Shown: piece after piece, positions 32,724 through 39,129 of the stretch | Position numbering within the stretch: the stretch's first letter is position 1 | How the letters are laid out: every line of letters starts with the position of its first letter | NCBI GenBank assembly: GCA_900772475.1 | Contig: CAAHEI010000079.1 | Coordinates: 1 to 39,129 of the forward strand | Source of the DNA: Clostridia bacterium | Lineage (GTDB): Bacteria; Bacillota; Clostridia; TANB77; CAG-465 | Reading direction: 5' to 3' | DNA: 39,129 nucleotides | Program-made: the position numbers and the translations under genes | The notes under the pieces: model-generated | Told to the model about the DNA's origin: nothing | Databases searched by the model: none | Seen by the model: the letters and a program-made list of their open reading frames with translations, nothing else

Positions 32724-33855
32724 GACGGTTTGGAAAATTTTAAATAAAAATAAAATAACAGTGATTATTTTTACAGTAATGTTACTTTTATTTGGTGTTT
32801 CAAATATGAAGACAAGTGAGAAAAGTATGAATTTTATAGCAACTAAGCCAGATGTTTTAATTGTAAATTATGATAAGGATGAAGGTATTACAAAAGATTT
32901 TATAAAATATATAACAGATAATAGTAATATAGTCGATATTAAAACAGACGAGGAAAAAATAAATGATGCTTTATTTTATAGAGACGTAAATTACGTTATA
33001 TATATTCCAGAAAATTATAGTAAGGATTTTATGGAAGGAAAAAATGTAGAATTAGAAATAAAAAGTACAGGAGATTATCAGGCTTCACTTGAAGAAATGC
33101 TTGTGTCAAGATATATTAAGGTAGCAAAGATATATCAAAAAAATATTACTAATGAAGATGAACTGATTAGCAAAATAAATGAAACACTATCAGATCAGGT
33201 TCAAACAGAGATTACTTCAAAATTAGATACTAATACTATTTCAAATGCAACATTTTATTACAACTTTGCAAGTTATAGCATATTGTCATGTTTATTGTTA
33301 ATTATTAGCTTAATATTAAGCAGCTTTAATAATGAAAAAATAAGAAAAAGAATAATAGTAAGCAGTACAAATTATAAAAAACATAATAAAATATTGTTGA
33401 TATCAAATTGTTGTTATTCTTTTATATTATGGATTTTATATGTTGTTATAAGCTTTTTTATATTAGGAGATGTAATGACAAAAATACAAGGAATTATATA
33501 TATTATAAATTCTCTAGTATTAACAATTTGCGCAACTACAATAGCATTTTTTATTGGAAATTTAGTATCAAGTAAAGGAGCAATAAATGGAATAGTAAAT
33601 GTAGTAGCTTTAGGTTCAAGTTTTATATGTGGAGTATTTGTACCGATGAGATGGCTACCTGACTCAGTACTAAAAATGGCTCATTTATTACCAACATATT
33701 ATTATGTAAGTACTAATGAGGCTTTAAAAACAATAGAGCAGTTTAATATTCAAGCACTAAAACCACTAATTATTAATATGGCTATTATATTATGCTTTGC
33801 ACTTCTTTTTATTATACTTACTAATATAATTTCAAGGAAAAAAAGAACTTTTTAA
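32710..33855 (+). CDS. ABC-2 type permease, second subunit
   Basis: 381 residues with the same layout: N-terminal membrane segment (about 15-29), external domain (35-185), then five segments from about 190 to 375. FICGVFVPMRWLPDSVLK and HLLPTYYYVSTNEALK match the ABC-2 core. It overlaps the preceding permease gene by 14 bases with AGGAGG placed inside that gene, indicating translational coupling and a heterodimeric channel. A shared bidirectional terminator follows. Confidence 0.88.
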   Translation: MTVFKTVWKILNKNKITVIIFTVMLLLFGVSNMKTSEKSMNFIATKPDVLIVNYDKDEGITKDFIKYITDNSNIVDIKTDEEKINDALFYRDVNYVIYIPENYSKDFMEGKNVELEIKSTGDYQASLEEMLVSRYIKVAKIYQKNITNEDELISKINETLSDQVQTEITSKLDTNTISNATFYYNFASYSILSCLLLIISLILSSFNNEKIRKRIIVSSTNYKKHNKILLISNCCYSFILWILYVVISFFILGDVMTKIQGIIYIINSLVLTICATTIAFFIGNLVSSKGAINGIVNVVALGSSFICGVFVPMRWLPDSVLKMAHLLPTYYYVSTNEALKTIEQFNIQALKPLIINMAIILCFALLFIILTNIISRKKRTF

Positions 33856-33873
33856 AGAAAAAACAATATATAA

Positions 33874-33916
33874 CCCAACTATGATTTTATGAAATCATAG
33901 TTGGGCTTTGTCTTTT
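33874..33916. terminator. Bidirectional terminator between the ABC operon and dut
   Basis: CCCAACTATGATTT pairs with AAATCATAGTTGGG (14 bp) around a 4-base loop, followed by CTTTGTCTTTT on the + strand. On the minus strand it is downstream of dut and followed by TTATATATTG then T. It can serve both converging genes. Confidence 0.85.
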
Positions 33917-33970
33917 ATAAATCTTTATACATTTATTGTTTAAAACTAAATAATTAAAATAATACTATTA

Positions 33971-34411
33971 TTATTTTCCTGTTGAACCAAATCCTTTGTT
34001 ACTTCTTATAGTATCACTTAGATTATCTACTTCATTAAATGAAACTTCTAAATAAGGCATTATAACAAGCTGTGCGACTCTTTGATTATTTGATATTATT
34101 CTTTTTTCAGTAGAATCGTTAAAAATGGATACTAGTATTTCACCTCTATAGTCAGAATCAATTACACCAACACAATTTGAAGGTCTTAAATTTTCTTTCG
34201 TAGCAAGACCACTTCTTGCAAATATTCCACCAAAATATCCATCTGGAATCTCTAGTGCCAAACCTGTATTTATTTTAATAGATTGGTGAGGTTCTATTTC
34301 TATTTTTTCCTTATCAAGGCATGCATAAAGATCATATCCTGCAGCTTGATTAGATGAACGTGTAGGTGTATTAGCTTTTTCGTTAATTTTTTTTAATTTT
34401 ATATTAATCAT
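33971..34411 (-). CDS. dut: dUTP diphosphatase
   Basis: 146 residues from the ATG at 34411, which has GGAGG 7 bases upstream on the minus strand; an earlier Met at 34462 has no such site and overlaps the promoter. It hydrolyses dUTP to dUMP, keeping uracil out of DNA and feeding dTMP synthesis. All five trimeric-dUTPase motifs are present: AAGYDLYA (23-30), ARSGLATKENL (65-75), GVIDSDYRGE (82-91, Asp85), RVAQLVI (111-117) and the C-terminal NKGFGSTGK. It is transcribed divergently from the fused ABC exporter gene. Confidence 0.97.
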   Translation of the reverse strand: MINIKLKKINEKANTPTRSSNQAAGYDLYACLDKEKIEIEPHQSIKINTGLALEIPDGYFGGIFARSGLATKENLRPSNCVGVIDSDYRGEILVSIFNDSTEKRIISNNQRVAQLVIMPYLEVSFNEVDNLSDTIRSNKGFGSTGK

Positions 34412-34433
34412 ATTTTTTCCTCCAATTTTATAC

Positions 34434-34462
34434 ATTATATACAATATATTATTTAAAGTCAA
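34434..34462 (-). promoter_or_regulatory. dut promoter
   Basis: On the minus strand: TTGACT, 17 bases, TATAAT, about 25 bases before the start codon. Confidence 0.75.
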
Positions 34463-34492
34463 TCACAACGTAATATTATGTATTCTATTATA

Positions 34493-34521
34493 TTTACAGA
34501 TACCATAAAAAATGATATAAT
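34493..34521 (+). promoter_or_regulatory. Promoter of the fused ABC exporter gene
   Basis: TTTACA, 17 bases, TATAAT with TGA upstream (extended -10). It is back to back with the dut promoter, 30 bases apart. Confidence 0.7.
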
Positions 34522-34575
34522 TAAAAGCGATAAGGTGCTATATTTTAAAAAAATATTTTAAAAGGGGGAATTTTT

Positions 34576-36276
34576 TTGAATAAAAAAAATTTAATTAATG
34601 TAGCAGAAAAATCTAATGAATTCTTTAAACTCTCAAGAAAATTAAAATTTGGACTTGCCAGTAATACCTTTCTAAGTGTACTTGAAAAGTTGGCTTCTCA
34701 AATAGGTTCATTTATGCTTATGCTTGCATCTTTGTATTTTATGGAAAACTTAGTACTTTCTTTACTTTTTTTAGCTATATTTTTTCTTAAAGATCCTTTA
34801 GCAAGATTTATCACCGTAAAACTTAGTGAAAATGATGCTATGCTTGAACCTAAAGTTAAGAACTTTCTTTCAGGAAAAGTGACTATTATACTAAGTAAAA
34901 CTAGAGGAAAGGTAGAAATTGTTGATGAAAAAGGAAGAAGACATCATGTATCAAATAGAGTAATTAATGATACAGTAACAAATTATACTCTTAAGAGGGT
35001 AGAGAATCTTTCCAATTCTTTAGAATTCTTCTCAGGAATAGTAGTATTTATCATTTCTTTAATTTTACTTATTAAGGTAGCATTAGTTCAATTTAATAAT
35101 CCATTTTTATTCTTCATAGTTCTTGCTATATCAACTATACTTTGTGTTATAGTTTCCATCATTTCATCTAAACTTTGTGCAAGATACTGGAAGAAGGCCG
35201 GTAAAGTACAAGAAAGATTAAGCAATGTTACACGTGATATTGAGGAGATAGAACCTATATCTGATAAACACATTGAATTTCTTTCCAAGGAGGCAATATA
35301 TGTAAATTCAGAATATATGGATCTTACCATGAAAGAAAGAAGAAGGAAAAATGTTGGATTGGTATTAAAATCTTTCTTGATTTCGGTTTCAATTATAGCC
35401 GTAGTTTTTTCTATGATTATATCTAATAAGAGTATTTCTTCTAGTACACTTACTCTTGCTATTGCATTAGGTGCAGCCTTTTCTTCGGTACTTATTGCAA
35501 TAAATAGTGAAGTAACTCAAATTTGGCACATAATAAGTGAAAAAAGGGAGTACAAAATGAAGTATGAGGAAACTTTTTTTAATATTATGAATGTATTTTT
35601 TGAAGAAGAGAAAATTAAAGGAAAAAAATATTCAAAAGATATACTTGAAATTCCTAAGTTTAACTACGAGTATTCAGTGACAGGCTTTAGATTAATTCTT
35701 GATAATAAATTTACACTTAAAAGGGGTGAAATGACGCTTCTTGAAGGAAAAAGTGGAACAGGAAAAAGTACACTAATTAAAATTATTTCAGGGGAAAATA
35801 GGCTTCCTGAGACAACATGGAAACTTAAGAGTATAAAATATTTTAATGATACTTCTAGTTTTGGCTCACAGGACCTTTTAAGTGAAATTACGTTAGGTGA
35901 TTATCAGGCTGATAGGGATTCTGAAAGATTGATTGAAATACTTAGAGGTGTAGGACTTTTTGAAAAATTCACTGTTGATTCTCTAAAAAAAGTTTCTGCT
36001 AAAGAATTATCAAATGGTATGATGCAGCGTGCTTTGCTTGCAAGATCTTTGTACAATTTAGAGGATACAGACTTGGTGTGTATTGATGAACCAATAGGTT
36101 CACTTGATGAGGAAAATGCCCGAAATGTGATTAAATTTGTAAAAGGGTATTGTAATAGAGACAAAAAGAGATTTATGATTTTATCGACTCATCAATATAG
36201 TTTTGTATCAGAGTATATAGATAAGAAAATAAAAATAGTACCTATGTCACCAAAGTTAAGTAAAGTGATGCTGTAA
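34576..36276 (+). CDS. ABC exporter half-transporter (membrane domain fused to ATPase)
   Basis: 566 residues starting at TTG, supported by AAGGGGGAA 6-8 bases upstream. The N-terminal exporter-type membrane domain (about 25-320) has roughly six segments; the ATPase domain (about 355-566) has Walker A GKSGTGKST (391-399), Q-loop SQDLLSE, signature LSNGMMQR (about 478), Walker B CIDEPIGSLDEE (502-513) and H-loop STHQ. The signature deviates (LSNGM for LSGGQ) but the glycine is kept. Such half-transporters work as dimers; the substrate is unknown. It stands alone. Confidence 0.85.
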   Translation: MNKKNLINVAEKSNEFFKLSRKLKFGLASNTFLSVLEKLASQIGSFMLMLASLYFMENLVLSLLFLAIFFLKDPLARFITVKLSENDAMLEPKVKNFLSGKVTIILSKTRGKVEIVDEKGRRHHVSNRVINDTVTNYTLKRVENLSNSLEFFSGIVVFIISLILLIKVALVQFNNPFLFFIVLAISTILCVIVSIISSKLCARYWKKAGKVQERLSNVTRDIEEIEPISDKHIEFLSKEAIYVNSEYMDLTMKERRRKNVGLVLKSFLISVSIIAVVFSMIISNKSISSSTLTLAIALGAAFSSVLIAINSEVTQIWHIISEKREYKMKYEETFFNIMNVFFEEEKIKGKKYSKDILEIPKFNYEYSVTGFRLILDNKFTLKRGEMTLLEGKSGTGKSTLIKIISGENRLPETTWKLKSIKYFNDTSSFGSQDLLSEITLGDYQADRDSERLIEILRGVGLFEKFTVDSLKKVSAKELSNGMMQRALLARSLYNLEDTDLVCIDEPIGSLDEENARNVIKFVKGYCNRDKKRFMILSTHQYSFVSEYIDKKIKIVPMSPKLSKVML

Positions 36277-36279
36277 TCC

Positions 36280-36316
36280 AAAACCTGGAAGATGTAATTT
36301 TCTTCTAGGTTTTTTC
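36280..36316 (+). terminator. Terminator of the ABC exporter gene
   Basis: AAAACCTGGAAGA pairs with TCTTCTAGGTTTT (one G-U pair) and is followed by a T run. The next promoter begins at the following base. Confidence 0.85.
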
Positions 36317-36345
36317 TTTACAAAAAATATGCTTTATAGTAAAAT
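36317..36345 (+). promoter_or_regulatory. Promoter of the MBL-fold gene
   Basis: TTTACA, 17 bases, TAAAAT. It abuts the preceding terminator; the leader is about 10 bases, with AGGGTGAT as ribosome site. Confidence 0.6.
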
Positions 36346-36362
36346 AATTATAGGGTGATTAC

Positions 36363-37103
36363 ATGAATGTAAAAATGATAGGGGCAGGTGCTATATTTAG
36401 TAAAGATAACAGTGCTTGTTATTTGATAGATAATAAAATATTAATAGACATTCCAAATGGAACTTTAAAGGGAATATTAAGGCAAGAAATAGATATTTCA
36501 AAGCTTGAGTGTATTTTAATTACTCATTTTCATGCTGATCATTTTTTTGATTTACCATTTGTACTTTTAAGCTTGTTTAATAAAAGAGATGGAAAAAAAT
36601 CAAAACCGTTATATATTGTTTGTAATGATAGTGAAAGGGGCAAAGTAAAAGACATACTTAATCTATCAAATTTTAGAAGTTATGAAGAGTTTTGCGATAA
36701 ATTAAATATAAAAATAATTGGTGTAAAAGAAAATAACCATAAGTTTGATAAAGTCGATGGATATGTAATTAGATGTTATAAAGTAAAACACACAGCAGAG
36801 GCTTATGGTTTTGTTATTGAAGATAATGATAATAAAAGAATTGGCTTTACGGGAGATAGCTGTCTGTGCGATGGAGTTGAAAAAATTATAAAAAATAGTG
36901 ATGCTATTTTTTGTGATACTTCAAAATTAGTAGGTGATGATGATGCTCATATGGGATGTGATAATATAATACAATTATCATTAAAATATGTTAATAAAAA
37001 AATAATAACATCACATATGTATTTTGACGTTAAATGTGAGATAATCAAATTGAATATTCCAAATTTAATAGTAGGAAATGATGGACTTGAAATAAACATT
37101 TAA
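36363..37103 (+). CDS. Metallo-beta-lactamase-fold hydrolase, RNase Z-like
   Basis: 246 residues. Metal-binding motifs: THFHADHFFD (54-63), a conserved His in KVKHTAEAYGF, FTGDS (Asp of motif IV) and TSHMYFD (His). It lacks the long exosite arm of tRNase Z and is shorter than the usual 300-residue enzyme, so a true tRNA 3'-processing role is doubtful; a small-molecule hydrolase of the same fold is as likely. AGGGTGAT lies 4-6 bases before the ATG. It is separated from the cysteine desulfurase gene by 77 bases. Confidence 0.85.
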   Translation: MNVKMIGAGAIFSKDNSACYLIDNKILIDIPNGTLKGILRQEIDISKLECILITHFHADHFFDLPFVLLSLFNKRDGKKSKPLYIVCNDSERGKVKDILNLSNFRSYEEFCDKLNIKIIGVKENNHKFDKVDGYVIRCYKVKHTAEAYGFVIEDNDNKRIGFTGDSCLCDGVEKIIKNSDAIFCDTSKLVGDDDAHMGCDNIIQLSLKYVNKKIITSHMYFDVKCEIIKLNIPNLIVGNDGLEINI

Positions 37104-37180
37104 AAATAGTTTTAGCTTAATAACATACTTTTTAAAAATACATAATATATAATATGTATTTTAGAGAGGATGTTTTTTTT

Positions 37181-38362
37181 ATGGGAAAAATAATATATGC
37201 TGATCATAGTGCAACGACATATGTTAAAGATGAAGTATTAAAAGAAATGTTGCCATATTTTACACTTAATTATGGTAATCCTTCCTCAGCGTACTCTATT
37301 GGGAGAGTTTCTAAAGAGGCAGTTGAAAAAGCAAGAATAAAAGTTGCAAAAGCTATAGGGGCAGAAAGTAATGAAATATATTTTACTTCTGGTGGAAGCG
37401 AAAGTGATAATATGATAATAAAAGGAATAGCAAGAGCTAATAAATCAAAGGGAAAACATATTATTACAACTAAAATTGAGCATTTAGCAGTTTTAAATAC
37501 GTGTAGGGAACTTGAAGAAGAAGGTTTTGAAGTCACATATTTAGATGTAGATGATAAAGGATTTATAAATCTTGATGAATTGAAAAGAAATATAAGAAGT
37601 GATACCATTCTTATTAGTGTAATGTTTGCAAATAATGAAATAGGAACAATTGAACCTATACATGAAATAGGAAAAATTGCAAAAGATATAGGTATTATAT
37701 TTCACACTGATGCTGTTCAAGCAGTTGGAAATGTTGATATAGACGTAAAAAAATTAAATATAGACGCTCTTTCTTTATCTGCACATAAGTTTTATGGGCC
37801 AAAAGGAGTGGGAGCTGCATATATAAGTGGTTTTGTAAAATTTGAACCAGTTATAAATGGTGGGCATCAAGAATGTTCAAAAAGAGCAGGAACAGAAAAT
37901 GTTCCTGGAATTGTTGGACTTGGAAAGGCAATTGAAATTGCAACTTCAAATGTTATAAATCATAATAGAAAAATAAGTTTGTTTAGGGATGAATTAATAG
38001 AGAAAATTGAAAAAAATATAGATAGAGTATATTTAAATGGTTCAAGAGATAAAAGATTATGTTCAAATGTTAATTTTTGTATAGATGGTATTGATTCAGA
38101 ATCTTTAGTTTTAATGTTAGATATGAATGGAATATGTGCATCTTCAGGAAGTGCATGTACAGCTGGTATTTTAGCTCCATCCCATGTCTTAACAGCTATA
38201 GGAAGAAAAGATACTATTGCAACTAGTTCTATACGTTTTACTCTTGGTGAAGAAAATACTAGTGAAGATGTGGAGGTAATTTACAATGTATTAAAAGATG
38301 TAGTTACTAAACTAAGAAAAAATAAAAGAAAAGATAAAATAATATGTAAATGTAACAAATAA
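37181..38362 (+). CDS. Cysteine desulfurase (IscS/NifS family)
   Basis: 393 residues from the ATG at 37181, which has AGAGAGGA 10 bases upstream and gives the family start IIYADHSATT; an earlier ATG at 37154 lacks a site. A PLP enzyme that removes sulfur from cysteine as an enzyme-bound persulfide for Fe-S clusters or tRNA thiolation. Visible: the PLP Lys203 (SAHKFYGPKG), HTDAVQAVG, GTENVPGIVG and the persulfide Cys326 (SSGSACTAG), which places it in the class II-like short-loop or class I group. No iscU-, mnmA- or thiI-like gene is adjacent in the window. The C-terminus has an extra basic stretch (KLRKNKRKDK) and two cysteines. Confidence 0.93.
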   Translation: MGKIIYADHSATTYVKDEVLKEMLPYFTLNYGNPSSAYSIGRVSKEAVEKARIKVAKAIGAESNEIYFTSGGSESDNMIIKGIARANKSKGKHIITTKIEHLAVLNTCRELEEEGFEVTYLDVDDKGFINLDELKRNIRSDTILISVMFANNEIGTIEPIHEIGKIAKDIGIIFHTDAVQAVGNVDIDVKKLNIDALSLSAHKFYGPKGVGAAYISGFVKFEPVINGGHQECSKRAGTENVPGIVGLGKAIEIATSNVINHNRKISLFRDELIEKIEKNIDRVYLNGSRDKRLCSNVNFCIDGIDSESLVLMLDMNGICASSGSACTAGILAPSHVLTAIGRKDTIATSSIRFTLGEENTSEDVEVIYNVLKDVVTKLRKNKRKDKIICKCNK

Positions 38363-38395
38363 CCTAAAATTTTATTTGAAATGCAACAAATAATA

Positions 38396-38424
38396 TTGAA
38401 AATAGAATACTTATGTTGTAGAAT
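38396..38424 (+). promoter_or_regulatory. Promoter of the prepilin-like gene
   Basis: TTGAAA, 17 bases, TAGAAT, 25 bases before the ATG at 38449. Confidence 0.55.
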
Positions 38425-38448
38425 ATTAACATACGAGGGGGAAGAAAT

Positions 38449-39063
38449 ATGAGAAATAACAAAAGAGGAATATCTCTAATTATACTTATCGTTACTATTA
38501 TAGTGGTTATAATACTAGCATCAGCAATAATACTTTCTTTTAAAGAAAAAAATCCAATTAATAGAGCAAATGAAGCAAAATTTAAGGCAGATTTGGATAG
38601 CTTTAGAAATGAATTACTAAATACACATAATGAAAAAGAAATTGAAAATTTTGAATATGTAAGGGAAGACATCAATGCAGATGCAGGAGATTATATTAAA
38701 ATGAAATTCTTTATTCCAGATATTACGAAAGATTATTCAAAAATTTTGGGAATAAAAAATGGAAGACTAGTATATGTTGACAAGACGAATCCTAATTATG
38801 ATGAAAATGATAGTAAATATGCAGAGGAGATTGGAATAGGAACATCATACAAATATAAAGGTGACGTTAATGGAGATGGTTTTATAAATGAAGAAGATGC
38901 GGAATTTATGATTCAATATGATAATTCAAGTGAGAATAAACCATATGATCCAACAGATATTCAATTTAAGGCAATGGATTTGGATGGAAATGGCAGAATA
39001 ACATTGGCTGATTACACAGTATGCAGGGCTATTATTTCTAGTGGAGAAAAAGTAGAATTATAA
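38449..39063 (+). CDS. Prepilin-like protein with C-terminal dockerin
   Basis: 204 residues. The N-terminus has a type IV prepilin-type leader: a short basic peptide ending in KRG (Gly7) before a long hydrophobic helix ISLIILIVTIIVVIILASA (8-26). The Glu normally at mature position 5 is absent (Ile12). The middle (about 35-135) is an Asn/Lys/Glu-rich domain I do not recognise. The C-terminus has two calcium-binding dockerin-type repeats: GDVNGDGFINEED (138-150) and MDLDGNGRITLAD (176-188), with a connecting helix and second helix VCRAIIS. Dockerins bind cohesins in cellulosome-type assemblies. AGGGGGAAG precedes the ATG. It is the last gene; the remaining 66 bases hold nothing recognisable. 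Confidence 0.75.
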   Translation: MRNNKRGISLIILIVTIIVVIILASAIILSFKEKNPINRANEAKFKADLDSFRNELLNTHNEKEIENFEYVREDINADAGDYIKMKFFIPDITKDYSKILGIKNGRLVYVDKTNPNYDENDSKYAEEIGIGTSYKYKGDVNGDGFINEEDAEFMIQYDNSSENKPYDPTDIQFKAMDLDGNGRITLADYTVCRAIISSGEKVEL

Positions 39064-39129
39064 ATAAAAAATATTGGGATAAATAGTTTTGCTAAAGATG
39101 AATTGAATTATTATTTAAGTAAATATAAG

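Overview
The window is about 39 kb of very AT-rich DNA (by eye under 30% G+C). It has strong AGGAGG-type ribosome binding sites, TTGACA/TATAAT promoters, standard stop codons and the gene complement of a low-GC Gram-positive anaerobe. The T-box leader, RNase J, SleB-type hydrolase, archetypal gap-pgk-tpi-gpmI-eno glycolytic set and SPFH/Tim44-like zinc-ribbon pair all point to an uncultured Clostridia lineage, probably gut-associated. The lineage is an inference; nothing here names a species. No rRNA, tRNA, CRISPR array, transposase or integrase was found.

Layout. 1-4.5 kb: the end of a large exported peptidoglycan hydrolase carrying several catalytic domains, a membrane-anchored formylglycine-enzyme-fold protein, and a winged-helix/nuclease-like protein resembling the replication-relaxation family. 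4.7-13.3 kb: lower glycolysis (gapA, pgk, tpiA, gpmI, eno) in pathway order, interrupted by one small membrane protein and by two unrecognised charged proteins, one with a zinc ribbon. 13.4-15.8 kb: a Tim44-like membrane protein and a YdjI-like SPFH protein, both ending in zinc ribbons. 16-21.4 kb: a BRO-N/DinD-like protein, thymidine kinase, RNase J and glutamyl-tRNA synthetase.

21.4-27.3 kb is the accessory stretch. It holds long gene-poor segments, a TM2-DUF2752 pair followed by a frameshifted small membrane gene (pseudogene), three direct repeats with exact 33-bp spacing, a cytosolic phosphodiesterase, a VbhA-like antitoxin with a Fic toxin, an AAA/DUF4143 ATPase behind a consensus promoter, and two small membrane proteins. 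27.4-30.5 kb: ileS behind a T-box leader whose acceptor-binding element looks non-canonical. 30.6-33.9 kb: a three-gene ABC-2 exporter operon. 33.9-39.1 kb: dUTPase (the only confident minus-strand gene), a fused ABC exporter, a metallo-beta-lactamase-fold protein, a cysteine desulfurase, and a prepilin-like protein ending in a dockerin.

How the genes work together: the glycolytic genes convert triose phosphates to phosphoenolpyruvate. tdk and dut both feed dTTP supply and keep dUTP low. RNase J, GluRS and IleRS serve RNA turnover and translation. The most interesting accessory material is the phosphodiesterase/FicTA/AAA block with its unusual upstream repeats, the prepilin-dockerin fusion, the unknown proteins embedded in the glycolytic cluster, and a recurrent arrangement in which a terminator overlaps or abuts the next gene's promoter.
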